Part shown: in pieces, positions 1 through 6,932 of the stretch | How the letters are laid out: every line of letters starts with the position of its first letter | How positions within the stretch are numbered: position 1 is the first letter of the stretch | NCBI GenBank assembly: GCA_025356715.1 | Contig: JANXRU010000127.1 | Location: 1 to 12,599, forward strand | Reading direction: 5' to 3' | Origin: Bacteroidota bacterium | GTDB lineage: Bacteria > Bacteroidota > Bacteroidia > B-17B0 > B-17BO | DNA length: 12,599 nt | Position numbers and translations under genes: made by a program | Notes under the pieces: generated by a model | What the model was told of the DNA's origin: nothing | The model's input: the letters and a program-made list of their open reading frames with translations, nothing else | The model's database searches: none

Positions 1-135
1 GATATCGATAAAGCTATGGAATGGGCTCAAAAATCTTATGAAAATTACAACAATAAATTAGCCTTGCAGTATGTTAATATGCTAAGGTATCGTAAAAAAA
101 GTAATCAACGATTGAATTACCAGTTGGGCAATTAG
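1..135 (+). CDS. C-terminal fragment of an unidentified protein (possibly TPR-like)
   Basis: The first base opens a reading frame of 44 codons that ends at TAG (133-135); its 5' part lies before the window. The visible tail begins DIDKAMEWAQKSYENYNNKL and ends in a basic stretch (RYRKK) followed by QRLNYQLGN. The spacing of Ala, Trp, Tyr and Leu (KAMEWAQKSYE) resembles the second helix of a tetratricopeptide repeat, so this may be the end of a TPR-containing protein, but too little is visible to name a family. The next gene follows directly after its stop codon, suggesting cotranscription. Confidence is for it being a real coding tail, not for the TPR assignment. Confidence 0.6.
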   Translation, partial: DIDKAMEWAQKSYENYNNKLALQYVNMLRYRKKSNQRLNYQLGN

Positions 136-780
136 TTGTATATTCTTAATTCATATTTGTGTTTTGTAAAGAAAATTAATCACTTACTAATTTTTTCTGT
201 ATCCATTGTTTTTTTTATTTCATGTAGAGAAATAAATGAAAATTCAAGTAGCAATATGCATATTACTATTGATATACAGCCGCTTGGTGATTTTTCAGAT
301 AGTCAGATAGAATTTGTTTGTAATGAGTTGTTGAAAATCTATCCCAATATCAAAATTAATAAATCAATTGAATTACCGAAGATAGCATACTATAATGAAA
401 GAAATCGTTATCGAGCAGATACACTAATTAGATATTTATCACGCATTACGTCTAAAGACCACGTTACCATTGGTTTTACAAATAAAGACATTAGTCAAAC
501 AAAGGGCACGATTAATGACTACGGTATTATGGGTTTGGGTTATAAACCTGGGAAATCTTGCATTGTATCTACATTCCGACTTTCAAAAGAACATCTGTCA
601 TCGCAGTTATTTAAACTTGCAATTCATGAACTTGGTCATACACAAGGACTACCTCATTGCTCAGAAAAAACTTGTTTTATGAGAGATGCCAAAGGAAAAA
701 ATCATACTGATGAAGAAAAAGATTTTTGTCAAAAATGTAAAATGGTTTTAATATCTAAAGGATGGACCTTTAATCATTAA
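136..780 (+). CDS. Archaemetzincin-family zinc metallopeptidase (M54), probable lipoprotein
   Basis: Predicted zinc-dependent peptidase. The signature is HELGHTQGLPHC at residues 164-175: His164, His168 and His174 are the expected zinc ligands and Glu165 the catalytic base. The archaemetzincin-specific part follows: Cys175, Cys180, Met182 (Met-turn) and Cys198/Cys201 in a CxxC, where the four cysteines normally bind a second, structural zinc. The Met-to-CxxC gap is 15 residues, slightly shorter than the 17 of the published consensus. Upstream motifs also fit the family: QPLGDF (about 48-53), LPKIAYYNERNRYRA, and GIMGLGYKPGKSCIVSTF. Residues 12-30 form a basic plus hydrophobic segment ending FFIS-Cys30, a variant lipobox, so I infer a membrane-anchored lipoprotein outside the cytoplasm. 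The only ordinary start codons before that segment are TTG at 136 and TTG at 157. ATG at 256 (Met41) would give a 174-residue cytoplasmic protein of normal family size and cannot be excluded. Physiological substrates of the family are poorly known. Confidence 0.88.
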   Translation: MYILNSYLCFVKKINHLLIFSVSIVFFISCREINENSSSNMHITIDIQPLGDFSDSQIEFVCNELLKIYPNIKINKSIELPKIAYYNERNRYRADTLIRYLSRITSKDHVTIGFTNKDISQTKGTINDYGIMGLGYKPGKSCIVSTFRLSKEHLSSQLFKLAIHELGHTQGLPHCSEKTCFMRDAKGKNHTDEEKDFCQKCKMVLISKGWTFNH

Positions 781-807
781 AATTTAAAAGAGATAGTATT
801 TTAAATT
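781..807. terminator. Possible bidirectional terminator between convergent genes
   Basis: A perfect 9-bp inverted repeat of A and T only, AATTTAAAA (781-789) and TTTTAAATT (799-807), with a 9-base loop, lies directly after the archaemetzincin stop codon and before the end of the minus-strand hydrolase gene. The position between two convergent genes suits a shared terminator. An A/T-only stem is weak, however, and no long T run follows on either strand, so this is tentative. Confidence 0.3.
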
Positions 808-824
808 AATTCAAATTAATAATC

Positions 825-2141
825 TTATTTCTTTAAAATAAATTTCACTAAATCATCAATCACTATTTGAGGTATATGTCCAGGAATGTCATATTCTGTT
901 GGGTTAGGTTTACCCTCACCTTCCAAAAACAAATGATTTAATTTAGGATAATAATGATATTGAACGTTTTTGTGAGAATTTAATTCTTCATGCCACGTAT
1001 CAAATTCCAACATCGGCACTTGATAATCTCGCTCTCCATTTAAAATTAAAATAGGTAACGTTAATTTTTTAGCAGTTTCAACTTGGTTGTAATTTAATAT
1101 GCTTTTCCAATACTTTGCACTGGCACCCATTAACATAGCTTTTGGCGTTTTATAACTTAGTGCAGGCGATTTTATTTTATCAACCATCCACTTAATACTA
1201 TTGATTTGCATCTGTTCTAAATTTGAAACGCTATCGTCTAAGTTGGCTAAATATTCAGTTTGTTCTGGGATTATGTCAACTAAATTTTTTGTAGGTGCCG
1301 CCATCATGATAATACCATTTAATTTTAGGCATAATTCTGCCATTTTTGGCGCACACATGGCGCCTTGGCTATGCCCAATAATATAAATTTGTGTGGTATC
1401 AATAAAGGTAAATTGTCTAGCTGTATTCAAAGCATCAATAGCATCATTAATGGTTTCTTCATACAAGGTTAAGCTATCATTTAAAACGCTACCGTTGTTA
1501 GTATAGGCATACGTTCGTTTATCATAACGTAAACTTACTATTCCCTGTTGCGCAAGCCCTTGAGCTAAATCTCTAAAAATTTTATTAGGCCCTATAGTTT
1601 CGTCTCTGTCACTTGGCCCCGAGCCTTGCACTAAAATAACAAGTGGCGATTTTTTTTTGGAGGTATCGCCAAAAGCAATATTAGCGCCTAACGTCAAGCC
1701 ATCTCTGGTTTTTACTTCGGTTGTTAAATCGGTTACTTCTGAAAACCCTTTATAGCCTTTTAAGATATAAAATGGAGCATCTGTGTATGTCATAAATTTC
1801 AAGCTTTCGATTTTGTTTTTAGAGTTAAATAAAATCGTTAGTAATTTTTTTTCTTTTTTAAATTGGATGGCGATGGATGCTCTTTTTTTGCAACCAGCAT
1901 CTTCATCATAGATGGCTAACATTTTTTTTGGCTTCCCTAACACAGTTAACTCTTTTTTGTAAACGTCCATTTGCATCATTTTTAAAAGCTTTCCCAAACC
2001 AATGGTGTCAAACAATGCATCTATTTTTTCTAGTTTGTTTGAATTCAAATTCTCGAAAATTTGTTGAGATTGCTGAACAACGGTTTGACTGTAGAGTGAT
2101 GAAAAACTAAGTAATAAAATAATCAGTTTAAAATAATTCAT
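825..2141 (-). CDS. Secreted alpha/beta hydrolase (serine esterase/peptidase-like)
   Basis: The product is 438 residues. An N-terminal signal peptide (about 1-18, SSLYS|QT) predicts export. Residues about 20-130 form a small alpha/beta domain resembling the DUF3887-type region often placed before such hydrolases. The catalytic domain spans about 140-438. It has the oxyanion/HG-like loop GSGPSDRD (173-180), the nucleophile elbow GHSQG with Ser258, the acid Asp372 in LNGERDYQVP, and His403 in PKLNHLF, so the full Ser-Asp-His triad is present. Families with the GSGPSDRDE loop and GHSxG motif are annotated as esterases or dienelactone-hydrolase/peptidase-like proteins; the substrate cannot be read from sequence. 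The gene starts at ATG (2139-2141) after an A-rich leader with no Shine-Dalgarno sequence. It is convergent with the archaemetzincin gene and divergent from dnaG, so it is probably transcribed alone. Confidence 0.9.
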   Translation of the reverse strand: MNYFKLIILLLSFSSLYSQTVVQQSQQIFENLNSNKLEKIDALFDTIGLGKLLKMMQMDVYKKELTVLGKPKKMLAIYDEDAGCKKRASIAIQFKKEKKLLTILFNSKNKIESLKFMTYTDAPFYILKGYKGFSEVTDLTTEVKTRDGLTLGANIAFGDTSKKKSPLVILVQGSGPSDRDETIGPNKIFRDLAQGLAQQGIVSLRYDKRTYAYTNNGSVLNDSLTLYEETINDAIDALNTARQFTFIDTTQIYIIGHSQGAMCAPKMAELCLKLNGIIMMAAPTKNLVDIIPEQTEYLANLDDSVSNLEQMQINSIKWMVDKIKSPALSYKTPKAMLMGASAKYWKSILNYNQVETAKKLTLPILILNGERDYQVPMLEFDTWHEELNSHKNVQYHYYPKLNHLFLEGEGKPNPTEYDIPGHIPQIVIDDLVKFILKK

Positions 2142-2271
2142 GGTTTGTTTTTTAATTTTTGTATAGTTTGATAGTTAAAAATGATGATAATATAATTGAT
2201 GAATTGCCTTACAATCTAATTACCATATTGCCAATTTCTTTAGTATATTTATACGGTAAAATTACCTTTTT
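2142..2271. promoter_or_regulatory. Divergent intergenic region with two abutting palindromes before dnaG
   Basis: This 130-base AT-rich stretch must hold the promoters of the hydrolase gene (leftward) and dnaG (rightward). I see no clean Bacteroidota -33/-7 pair (TTTG ... TAnnTTTG) for either. The nearest -7-like match toward dnaG is TATATTTA at 2244-2251, without a well-spaced TTG upstream. Two perfect short inverted repeats abut each other: GTATA-TT-TATAC (2243-2254) and GGTAA-AA-TTACC (2255-2266), the second ending 5 bases before the TTG start. They could be an operator, a leader hairpin, or chance in AT-rich DNA. Confidence 0.35.
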
Positions 2272-4266
2272 TTGATACCTAAATTCACAATAGATAAAAT
2301 TATTGATGCGGCTCGTGTTGAGGATGTTATTGGAGATTTTATTACCCTCAAAAAACGTGGCGCTAATTTATTAGGCCTATGCCCATTTCATGGCGAAAAA
2401 TCACCTTCCTTTACAGTTTCACCTGCTAAAGGAATTTACAAATGTTTTGGTTGCGGAAAATCAGGAACTGCCGTTAATTTCATTATGGATCACGAAAGTT
2501 TATCGTATCCAGAAGCTTTGAAATATTTAGCTAATAAATATCAAATTGAAGTTGTAGAAAAAGAAGTAACTCTTGAAGAAAAAGTATTACAAAACGAAAA
2601 AGAAAGCCTTTACATTGTAATGCAATATGCTCAAAAATATTTTCACGATTTATTGCTAAATGATGATATGGGGCGTTCTATAGGCTTAGGTTATTTTATA
2701 GAACGTGGTTTTAGACAAGATATCATCGAAAAATTTCAATTAGGTTATAGTTCTGAAGAACGACGAAAATTTACAGAAGCTGCTGCTAAAAACGGCTATA
2801 AGCCAGAATACCTGGTAAAAACAGGCATGTCTATTCTTTCTAATAATCATGTAGAAGGAAGTCCAATTACTGAAAAAGATATTTTTGATAGATATACAGG
2901 TCGCGTGATGTTTCCGATTCACAATATTACGGGACGTGTTATAGGTTTTGGTGGACGAATTTTAACGAGCGATAAAAAATTAGCAAAATATATTAATTCT
3001 CCTCAAACAGATATTTACGATAAGAGTAAAACACTGTACGGTTTATTTCAAGCAAAGAAAACCATTATCCAAGACGATACTTGTTATTTGGTAGAAGGTT
3101 ATACTGATGTAATATCCATGCATCAATCGGGGATAGAAAACGTAGTAGCATCTTCCGGCACGTCTTTAACGGTTGAACAAATAAAACTAATTCATCGTTT
3201 CACAAAAAACATCACCATTTTGTATGATGGCGATTTTGCGGGTATTAAAGCCAGTTTTAGAGGAATTGATTTAATTTTAGAAGAAGGAATGAACGTGCGT
3301 GTCTTATTATTTCCTGATGGAGACGACCCCGATTCATACAGCAAAAAAGTAACGAACGAAGAGTTTAAAGAATTCATTAAACATAATAGTAAAGATTTTA
3401 TTTCCTTCAAAACAAGTTTATTATACAAGGAAGTTGAGAATGATCCTATAAAACGTGCTGAGTTAATTAAAGATATAGTAGAAAGTATTGCCGTTATTCC
3501 AGATGCGATTAATCGTTCTGTTTATGTGAAAGAATGTTCCAAAATAATGGACATTAACGAGCAAATTTTACAAATTGAAATCAATAAATTGATTCGAAAA
3601 AAAGTAGGAAAAAGTCAAGGAAAAGAACATTCCGGTCCATTTTCAAATGCTTTTACAACCAATAACGAAGCACCACCTGAAGAGTATTTTGAGGAAGAAA
3701 AAGTAGTTGATGCTATTTTGGATCATGAAGAAAAAGAGTTGTTGCGAATGATGATGCAATACGGAAATGTACTGGTTGAATTAGAAGCAGAAGACACAGA
3801 TCATTCAGAATTTACTATACAATTAACGGTATGTGAATTCGTGATCTTTGAATTATGGCGTGATCAAATTCAATTCATTAATCCAATTTATCAATTAGTG
3901 TTGGATGAGTTTCAACATGAATTGGAAAAAGGAATCATTCCAGTGTTACAAACATTTACACATCATCAAAACCCTGCCATATCTCAAGTAGCCATTGATG
4001 TGGCTTCTTTTTCAGATACTATTTCACCGAAATGGGAAATATTAGGAGTGGCCATTCCTAAAGAAATTCATGCCATTAAAAAAGGAGTGGAACACCAATT
4101 ATTTTCACTCAAAGAAAAAAGATTATCAACTATTATTACTTCTACAAAAGAATTATTGAAGACTGCTGATCCTTTTGAAAATGAAGATGTATTTCGTTTT
4201 TTAATTTCGTTAGAAAATCAAAAGAAACGGGTTAATAAAATTTTAGGAAGAACAGTTGTTCGTTAA
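2272..4266 (+). CDS. dnaG: DNA primase DnaG
   Basis: Replicative primase: it makes RNA primers for Okazaki fragments and works with the DnaB helicase at the fork. At 664 residues the length is normal for the phylum. Domains in order: an N-terminal CHC2 zinc finger with Cys37, His40, Cys58 and Cys61 (CPFH ... CFGC); the RNA-polymerase core domain (about 110-260) including IERGFRQD, YTGRVMFPIHN and INSPQTDIYDKSKTLYGL; the TOPRIM metal site with Glu275 in VEGYTD, DGD at 319-321 and DPD at 352-354; then a less conserved C-terminal helicase-binding region (about 480-664). The start is TTG. An in-frame TAA at 2257-2259 lies 12 bases upstream, no ATG or GTG lies between, and the next Met (residue 72) would remove the zinc finger. 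A TTG-started essential gene is notable but well supported by the conserved IPKFTIDKIIDAARVEDVIG N-terminus. The phosphatase gene follows after 49 bases. Confidence 0.97.
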   Translation: MIPKFTIDKIIDAARVEDVIGDFITLKKRGANLLGLCPFHGEKSPSFTVSPAKGIYKCFGCGKSGTAVNFIMDHESLSYPEALKYLANKYQIEVVEKEVTLEEKVLQNEKESLYIVMQYAQKYFHDLLLNDDMGRSIGLGYFIERGFRQDIIEKFQLGYSSEERRKFTEAAAKNGYKPEYLVKTGMSILSNNHVEGSPITEKDIFDRYTGRVMFPIHNITGRVIGFGGRILTSDKKLAKYINSPQTDIYDKSKTLYGLFQAKKTIIQDDTCYLVEGYTDVISMHQSGIENVVASSGTSLTVEQIKLIHRFTKNITILYDGDFAGIKASFRGIDLILEEGMNVRVLLFPDGDDPDSYSKKVTNEEFKEFIKHNSKDFISFKTSLLYKEVENDPIKRAELIKDIVESIAVIPDAINRSVYVKECSKIMDINEQILQIEINKLIRKKVGKSQGKEHSGPFSNAFTTNNEAPPEEYFEEEKVVDAILDHEEKELLRMMMQYGNVLVELEAEDTDHSEFTIQLTVCEFVIFELWRDQIQFINPIYQLVLDEFQHELEKGIIPVLQTFTHHQNPAISQVAIDVASFSDTISPKWEILGVAIPKEIHAIKKGVEHQLFSLKEKRLSTIITSTKELLKTADPFENEDVFRFLISLENQKKRVNKILGRTVVR

Positions 4267-4315
4267 TGAATAATCAATTTGTTTATGTAATAACGATAGT
4301 TTAATTTTAAGCGAT

Positions 4316-6286
4316 TTGAGATTTAGAGTTTGCATATTCATTTTCAGTATCCTTTTTTCTATAACTAGTTATAGTCAAAATGATTCTATCATGTTTTCAA
4401 AAAAACTTTCACGAATCAATTCATTACTAGAGGAAGGAAATTACGAACTCGCTATTTTGGAAACGGATAGTATGTTTTTGAGTGCTAAAAAAAGGAATAG
4501 TAACGAATTTATTGCGGAAGCTTATAATTTAAAAGGAATTATCAATAGCGATCGCTCAAATCTTCGTGATGCATTAGATAATTACTTAAAAGCTTTGCCT
4601 TTATTTGAAAAATTGAACAAGCCAATTCGTGTAGCGGGTATGCAAAATAATATTGGATTAATTTATGCGGAAATTAAGGAATATCGAACAGCATTAGCCT
4701 ACTATTTCAAGGCAGTTTCGATTAATCTTAAATTTAAAAAGAAAGATGACTTAGCAATTAATTATAATAATATTGCCACCTGTTATCAAAAATTAAATCA
4801 ATTTATTTCTTCCCAATCCTATTTAAATAAGTCATTAAAAATTAGGCAAGATGTAAAAGACAGTATGGGAATGGCGATGGCTTATCATAATATTGGAATT
4901 AATCATCAGCTTACTTCTGAGCGCGACTCTGCTATTTTTTATTTTAATAAATCGTTAGGTTTTTTAGGAGTTTCAAATGAAAATATGGGTCATGCTTATA
5001 ATTATTTGGAATTGGGAAATACCTATTTGCAATTAGAAAATTTGAAAGATGCTGAGTCCTATTTATTAAAATCATTACGAATTTCGAACAAAAATGATTT
5101 CGAAGGATTGAAAGTTGAAGCCTATAATTATTTAAGTAAAATTTACGATAAAAAAAAGGATTTTAAAAATGCCTATATATATCAAAATTTATATTTGGAA
5201 TCAAAGCAAACCATCGAAGGCGATGAGAATAAAAACGAATTACTAAAAAAAGAATTGGAATATGATTTCAATACAAGGCAGGAATTACAAAGGAAGGAAA
5301 CTGAGAAACAACAAGGCATTTCGGAAGCTAAGATAGAATCACAAAAAAAACTGACTACGTATGCATTGATTGCTTTAGTTATTTTGTCGGGATTAATTGT
5401 GTTTGCATTTCGTAGTAATATTCAAAAACGTAAAGCCAATGTTGTTATCTCAAAACAAAAAGAAATTGTAGAACGTAAAAATAAAGAAATTGTTGATTCT
5501 ATTAATTACGCAAAGTATATACAAAATGCATTATTGCCTTCTTCAAAAACAATTAGTGAATTGAAATTAAATTGTTTTATTTTATTTAAGCCTAAAGATA
5601 TTGTAAGTGGCGATTTTTATTGGCTACATCAAACATTGAATAAAAATGAGGAATCTGAAATTTACATTGCTGCTGTAGATTGTACCGGACATGGTGTTCC
5701 TGGAGCGTTGGTAAGTGTGGTTGGAAACAATGGATTAAATCGCTGCGTCAAAGAATTTAATATAAAACATACAGGAGAAATTTTAGATAAACTTTCTGAA
5801 CTCGTTGAAGAAACATTTGATAAAAGTGAAAATGAATTAAAAGATGGAATGGATATTTCATTATGCTCTATTACTAACGTTACTGGAAGCGGCGCTAAAC
5901 TACAATGGAGTGGCGCTAATAATCCTTTGTGGATTTTGAAAGCAGAAAGCAATGAAATAATAGAAATTAAGGCCGACAAACAACCCGTTGGTAAATTTGA
6001 AAACAGAAAAAAATTCGAAACTCATTCATTTGATTTAAAAAAAGGGGATAGAATCTATTTATTTACGGATGGTTATGCTGATCAGTTTGGCGGAGCAAAG
6101 GGCAGGAGCATAAAAGATATTGGCCGAGGAAAGAAATTCAAGTACAAGCAATTTGGAGAAATAGTAATTAATACAAAGAGCCTATCATTAAAAGATCAAA
6201 AAGTGGTTCTAGATGATGCTTTTATCGATTGGAAAGGATCTCTTGATCAAGTAGATGATGTTTGCATCATAGGCATTGAATTTTAA
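4316..6286 (+). CDS. TPR-repeat membrane protein with SpoIIE/PP2C-type phosphatase domain
   Basis: This 656-residue protein looks like a sensor phosphatase. The signal peptide is at 1-21 (SITSYSQ). TPR-like helical repeats run from about 30 to 300, with YNLKGII, QNNIGLIYAEI, YNNIATCYQKL, YHNIGINH and YLELGNTYLQL marking successive helices. A coiled coil (about 305-345) leads to one membrane segment (348-366). A second coiled coil (about 366-395) leads to the SpoIIE phosphatase domain (about 395-656). Its metal-site motifs are complete: SGDFYW (Asp433), VDCTGHGVPGA (Asp455), KDGMD (510-513), FTDGYADQFGG (Asp585) and DQVDDV (Asp648). The layout places the TPRs in the periplasm and the phosphatase in the cytoplasm. 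Relatives dephosphorylate anti-anti-sigma-like (STAS) proteins; no partner is encoded nearby, so the target is unknown. The start is TTG at 4316; no ATG lies between the upstream in-frame stop (4271-4273) and the signal peptide. It may be cotranscribed with dnaG. Confidence 0.92.
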   Translation: MRFRVCIFIFSILFSITSYSQNDSIMFSKKLSRINSLLEEGNYELAILETDSMFLSAKKRNSNEFIAEAYNLKGIINSDRSNLRDALDNYLKALPLFEKLNKPIRVAGMQNNIGLIYAEIKEYRTALAYYFKAVSINLKFKKKDDLAINYNNIATCYQKLNQFISSQSYLNKSLKIRQDVKDSMGMAMAYHNIGINHQLTSERDSAIFYFNKSLGFLGVSNENMGHAYNYLELGNTYLQLENLKDAESYLLKSLRISNKNDFEGLKVEAYNYLSKIYDKKKDFKNAYIYQNLYLESKQTIEGDENKNELLKKELEYDFNTRQELQRKETEKQQGISEAKIESQKKLTTYALIALVILSGLIVFAFRSNIQKRKANVVISKQKEIVERKNKEIVDSINYAKYIQNALLPSSKTISELKLNCFILFKPKDIVSGDFYWLHQTLNKNEESEIYIAAVDCTGHGVPGALVSVVGNNGLNRCVKEFNIKHTGEILDKLSELVEETFDKSENELKDGMDISLCSITNVTGSGAKLQWSGANNPLWILKAESNEIIEIKADKQPVGKFENRKKFETHSFDLKKGDRIYLFTDGYADQFGGAKGRSIKDIGRGKKFKYKQFGEIVINTKSLSLKDQKVVLDDAFIDWKGSLDQVDDVCIIGIEF

Positions 6287-6322
6287 TAACAAGGAATAAT
6301 TCGTTGTTATTAGTTCTTTTTT
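6284..6322 (+). terminator. Rho-independent-type terminator after the phosphatase gene
   Basis: A perfect 9-bp stem, TAATAACAA (6284-6292, including the stop codon) pairing with TTGTTATTA (6304-6312) around an 11-base loop, is followed by a T-rich tail with six T at 6317-6322. This probably ends the dnaG/phosphatase transcription unit and separates it from the adhesin operon. Confidence 0.7.
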
Positions 6323-6335
6323 ACGATTTTTATTC

Positions 6336-6352
6336 ATTTTTGAATCAAAAAT
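6336..6352. repeat. Perfect 17-base interrupted palindrome (back-up terminator or operator)
   Basis: ATTTTTGA, one central base, then TCAAAAAT form a perfect inverted repeat. As RNA it would make a 6-bp A/U hairpin with a GAATC loop, followed 13 bases later by eight T (6366-6373), so it could act as a second terminator. As DNA, its symmetry is also that of a dimeric-regulator site upstream of the adhesin operon. Neither role is proven. Confidence 0.35.
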
Positions 6353-6386
6353 TGGCTATTTTATCTTTTTTTTGTTATTTCTCATT

Positions 6387-6513
6387 ATCCCCCCTCTCCT
6401 AATTTACAATTTTTAACAAATGAGTGAAACCTATTATTGAGTTAGTAAGGAATAGGTGTTTTTTTTGTAGTTTATGTAGATTTACAACATACTAATACTA
6501 AACACCACTTTAC
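6387..6513 (+). promoter_or_regulatory. Upstream/leader region of the adhesin operon with nested inverted repeats
   Basis: The region upstream of the small secreted protein contains a C6 run inside a pyrimidine tract (6389-6399), a T8 run (6459-6466), and nested inverted repeats. The outer arms are GGTGTTT (6455-6461) and AAACACC (6500-6506), ending 7 bases before the ATG. The inner arms are TTGTA (6465-6469) and TACAA (6483-6487). The segment could fold into an interrupted leader hairpin. A -7-like TAGATTTA (6477-6484) is present but has no well-spaced -33 TTG, so I do not claim a promoter position. Confidence 0.35.
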
Positions 6514-6924
6514 ATGAAACAACTTATTATTGCTTTAATCTGTTTTGCGCTTTCTACTCAGGTAAAAGCACAGCAAGGAAATTCCCAATTAATAAATACA
6601 AAAATTCAAGAAGTTTTTGCTGATAAAGCTCAAGAACTCGTTTTGAATGATCCTTTAAGATTAGAGATTTATACGGATTTATTAGAGAATCGAATTAAGA
6701 TTATTGAATCGCCAAAATCTACAGATGAAAAGTGTATTAAACTATCTGATGTTGCTTTATTAAATAAATACAATCCAAATTTAACTCGCGACGTTGTTTT
6801 TGATCCTAATAATTTTAACGCTTTAAAATACAATTTCAATATTTTACCCAAAACACCTGCCGTTTATAGAGTAGATAATACCAATTACTTGATCGTTATT
6901 CAGGCACAAACTTTAAATAAATAA
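6514..6924 (+). CDS. Small secreted protein of unknown function, upstream partner of the adhesin
   Basis: I do not recognise this 136-residue protein. It has a clear signal peptide (MKQLIIALICFALSTQVKA, cleavage predicted after residue 19 before QQ), so it should be exported. The mature part is about 117 residues, with one cysteine (Cys73), no membrane segment and no catalytic motif that I can see. Its visible features are helical-looking acidic stretches (VFADKAQELVLNDPLRLEIY, LLENRIKI) and an Asn/Asp-rich C-terminal half (NKYNPNLTRDVVFDPNNFN) ending in a strand-like YLIVIQAQ. The gene ends only 8 bases before the giant adhesin gene, so the two are almost certainly one operon. A role in adhesin export, attachment or folding is an inference from position alone. 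The start is ATG with no Shine-Dalgarno sequence. Confidence 0.8.
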   Translation: MKQLIIALICFALSTQVKAQQGNSQLINTKIQEVFADKAQELVLNDPLRLEIYTDLLENRIKIIESPKSTDEKCIKLSDVALLNKYNPNLTRDVVFDPNNFNALKYNFNILPKTPAVYRVDNTNYLIVIQAQTLNK

Positions 6925-6932
6925 CCGCCACT

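Noticed and set aside
470..682. Alternative-frame open frame inside the archaemetzincin gene
   Set aside because: The overlapping frame carries the complete M54 zinc signature; the alternative translation shows no recognisable feature.
805..820. Direct ATTAAT repeats between the convergent genes as a mobile-element target duplication
   Set aside because: They are six bases of pure A/T, 4 bases apart, with no element between them.
2267..2273. T-run at the dnaG start as a possible frameshift hiding an upstream ATG
   Set aside because: An in-frame TAA at 2257-2259 precedes it, and the TTG-started translation already gives the full conserved DnaG N-terminus, so no frameshift is needed.
4391..4393. 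ATG at 4391 as the start of the TPR/SpoIIE gene
   Set aside because: It would remove a convincing signal peptide that is in frame and begins at TTG 4316.
6477..6484. TAGATTTA as the -7 element of the adhesin operon promoter
   Set aside because: It matches TAnnTTTG at all but the last base, but no TTG lies at a suitable distance upstream, so I list it only as a feature of the leader.
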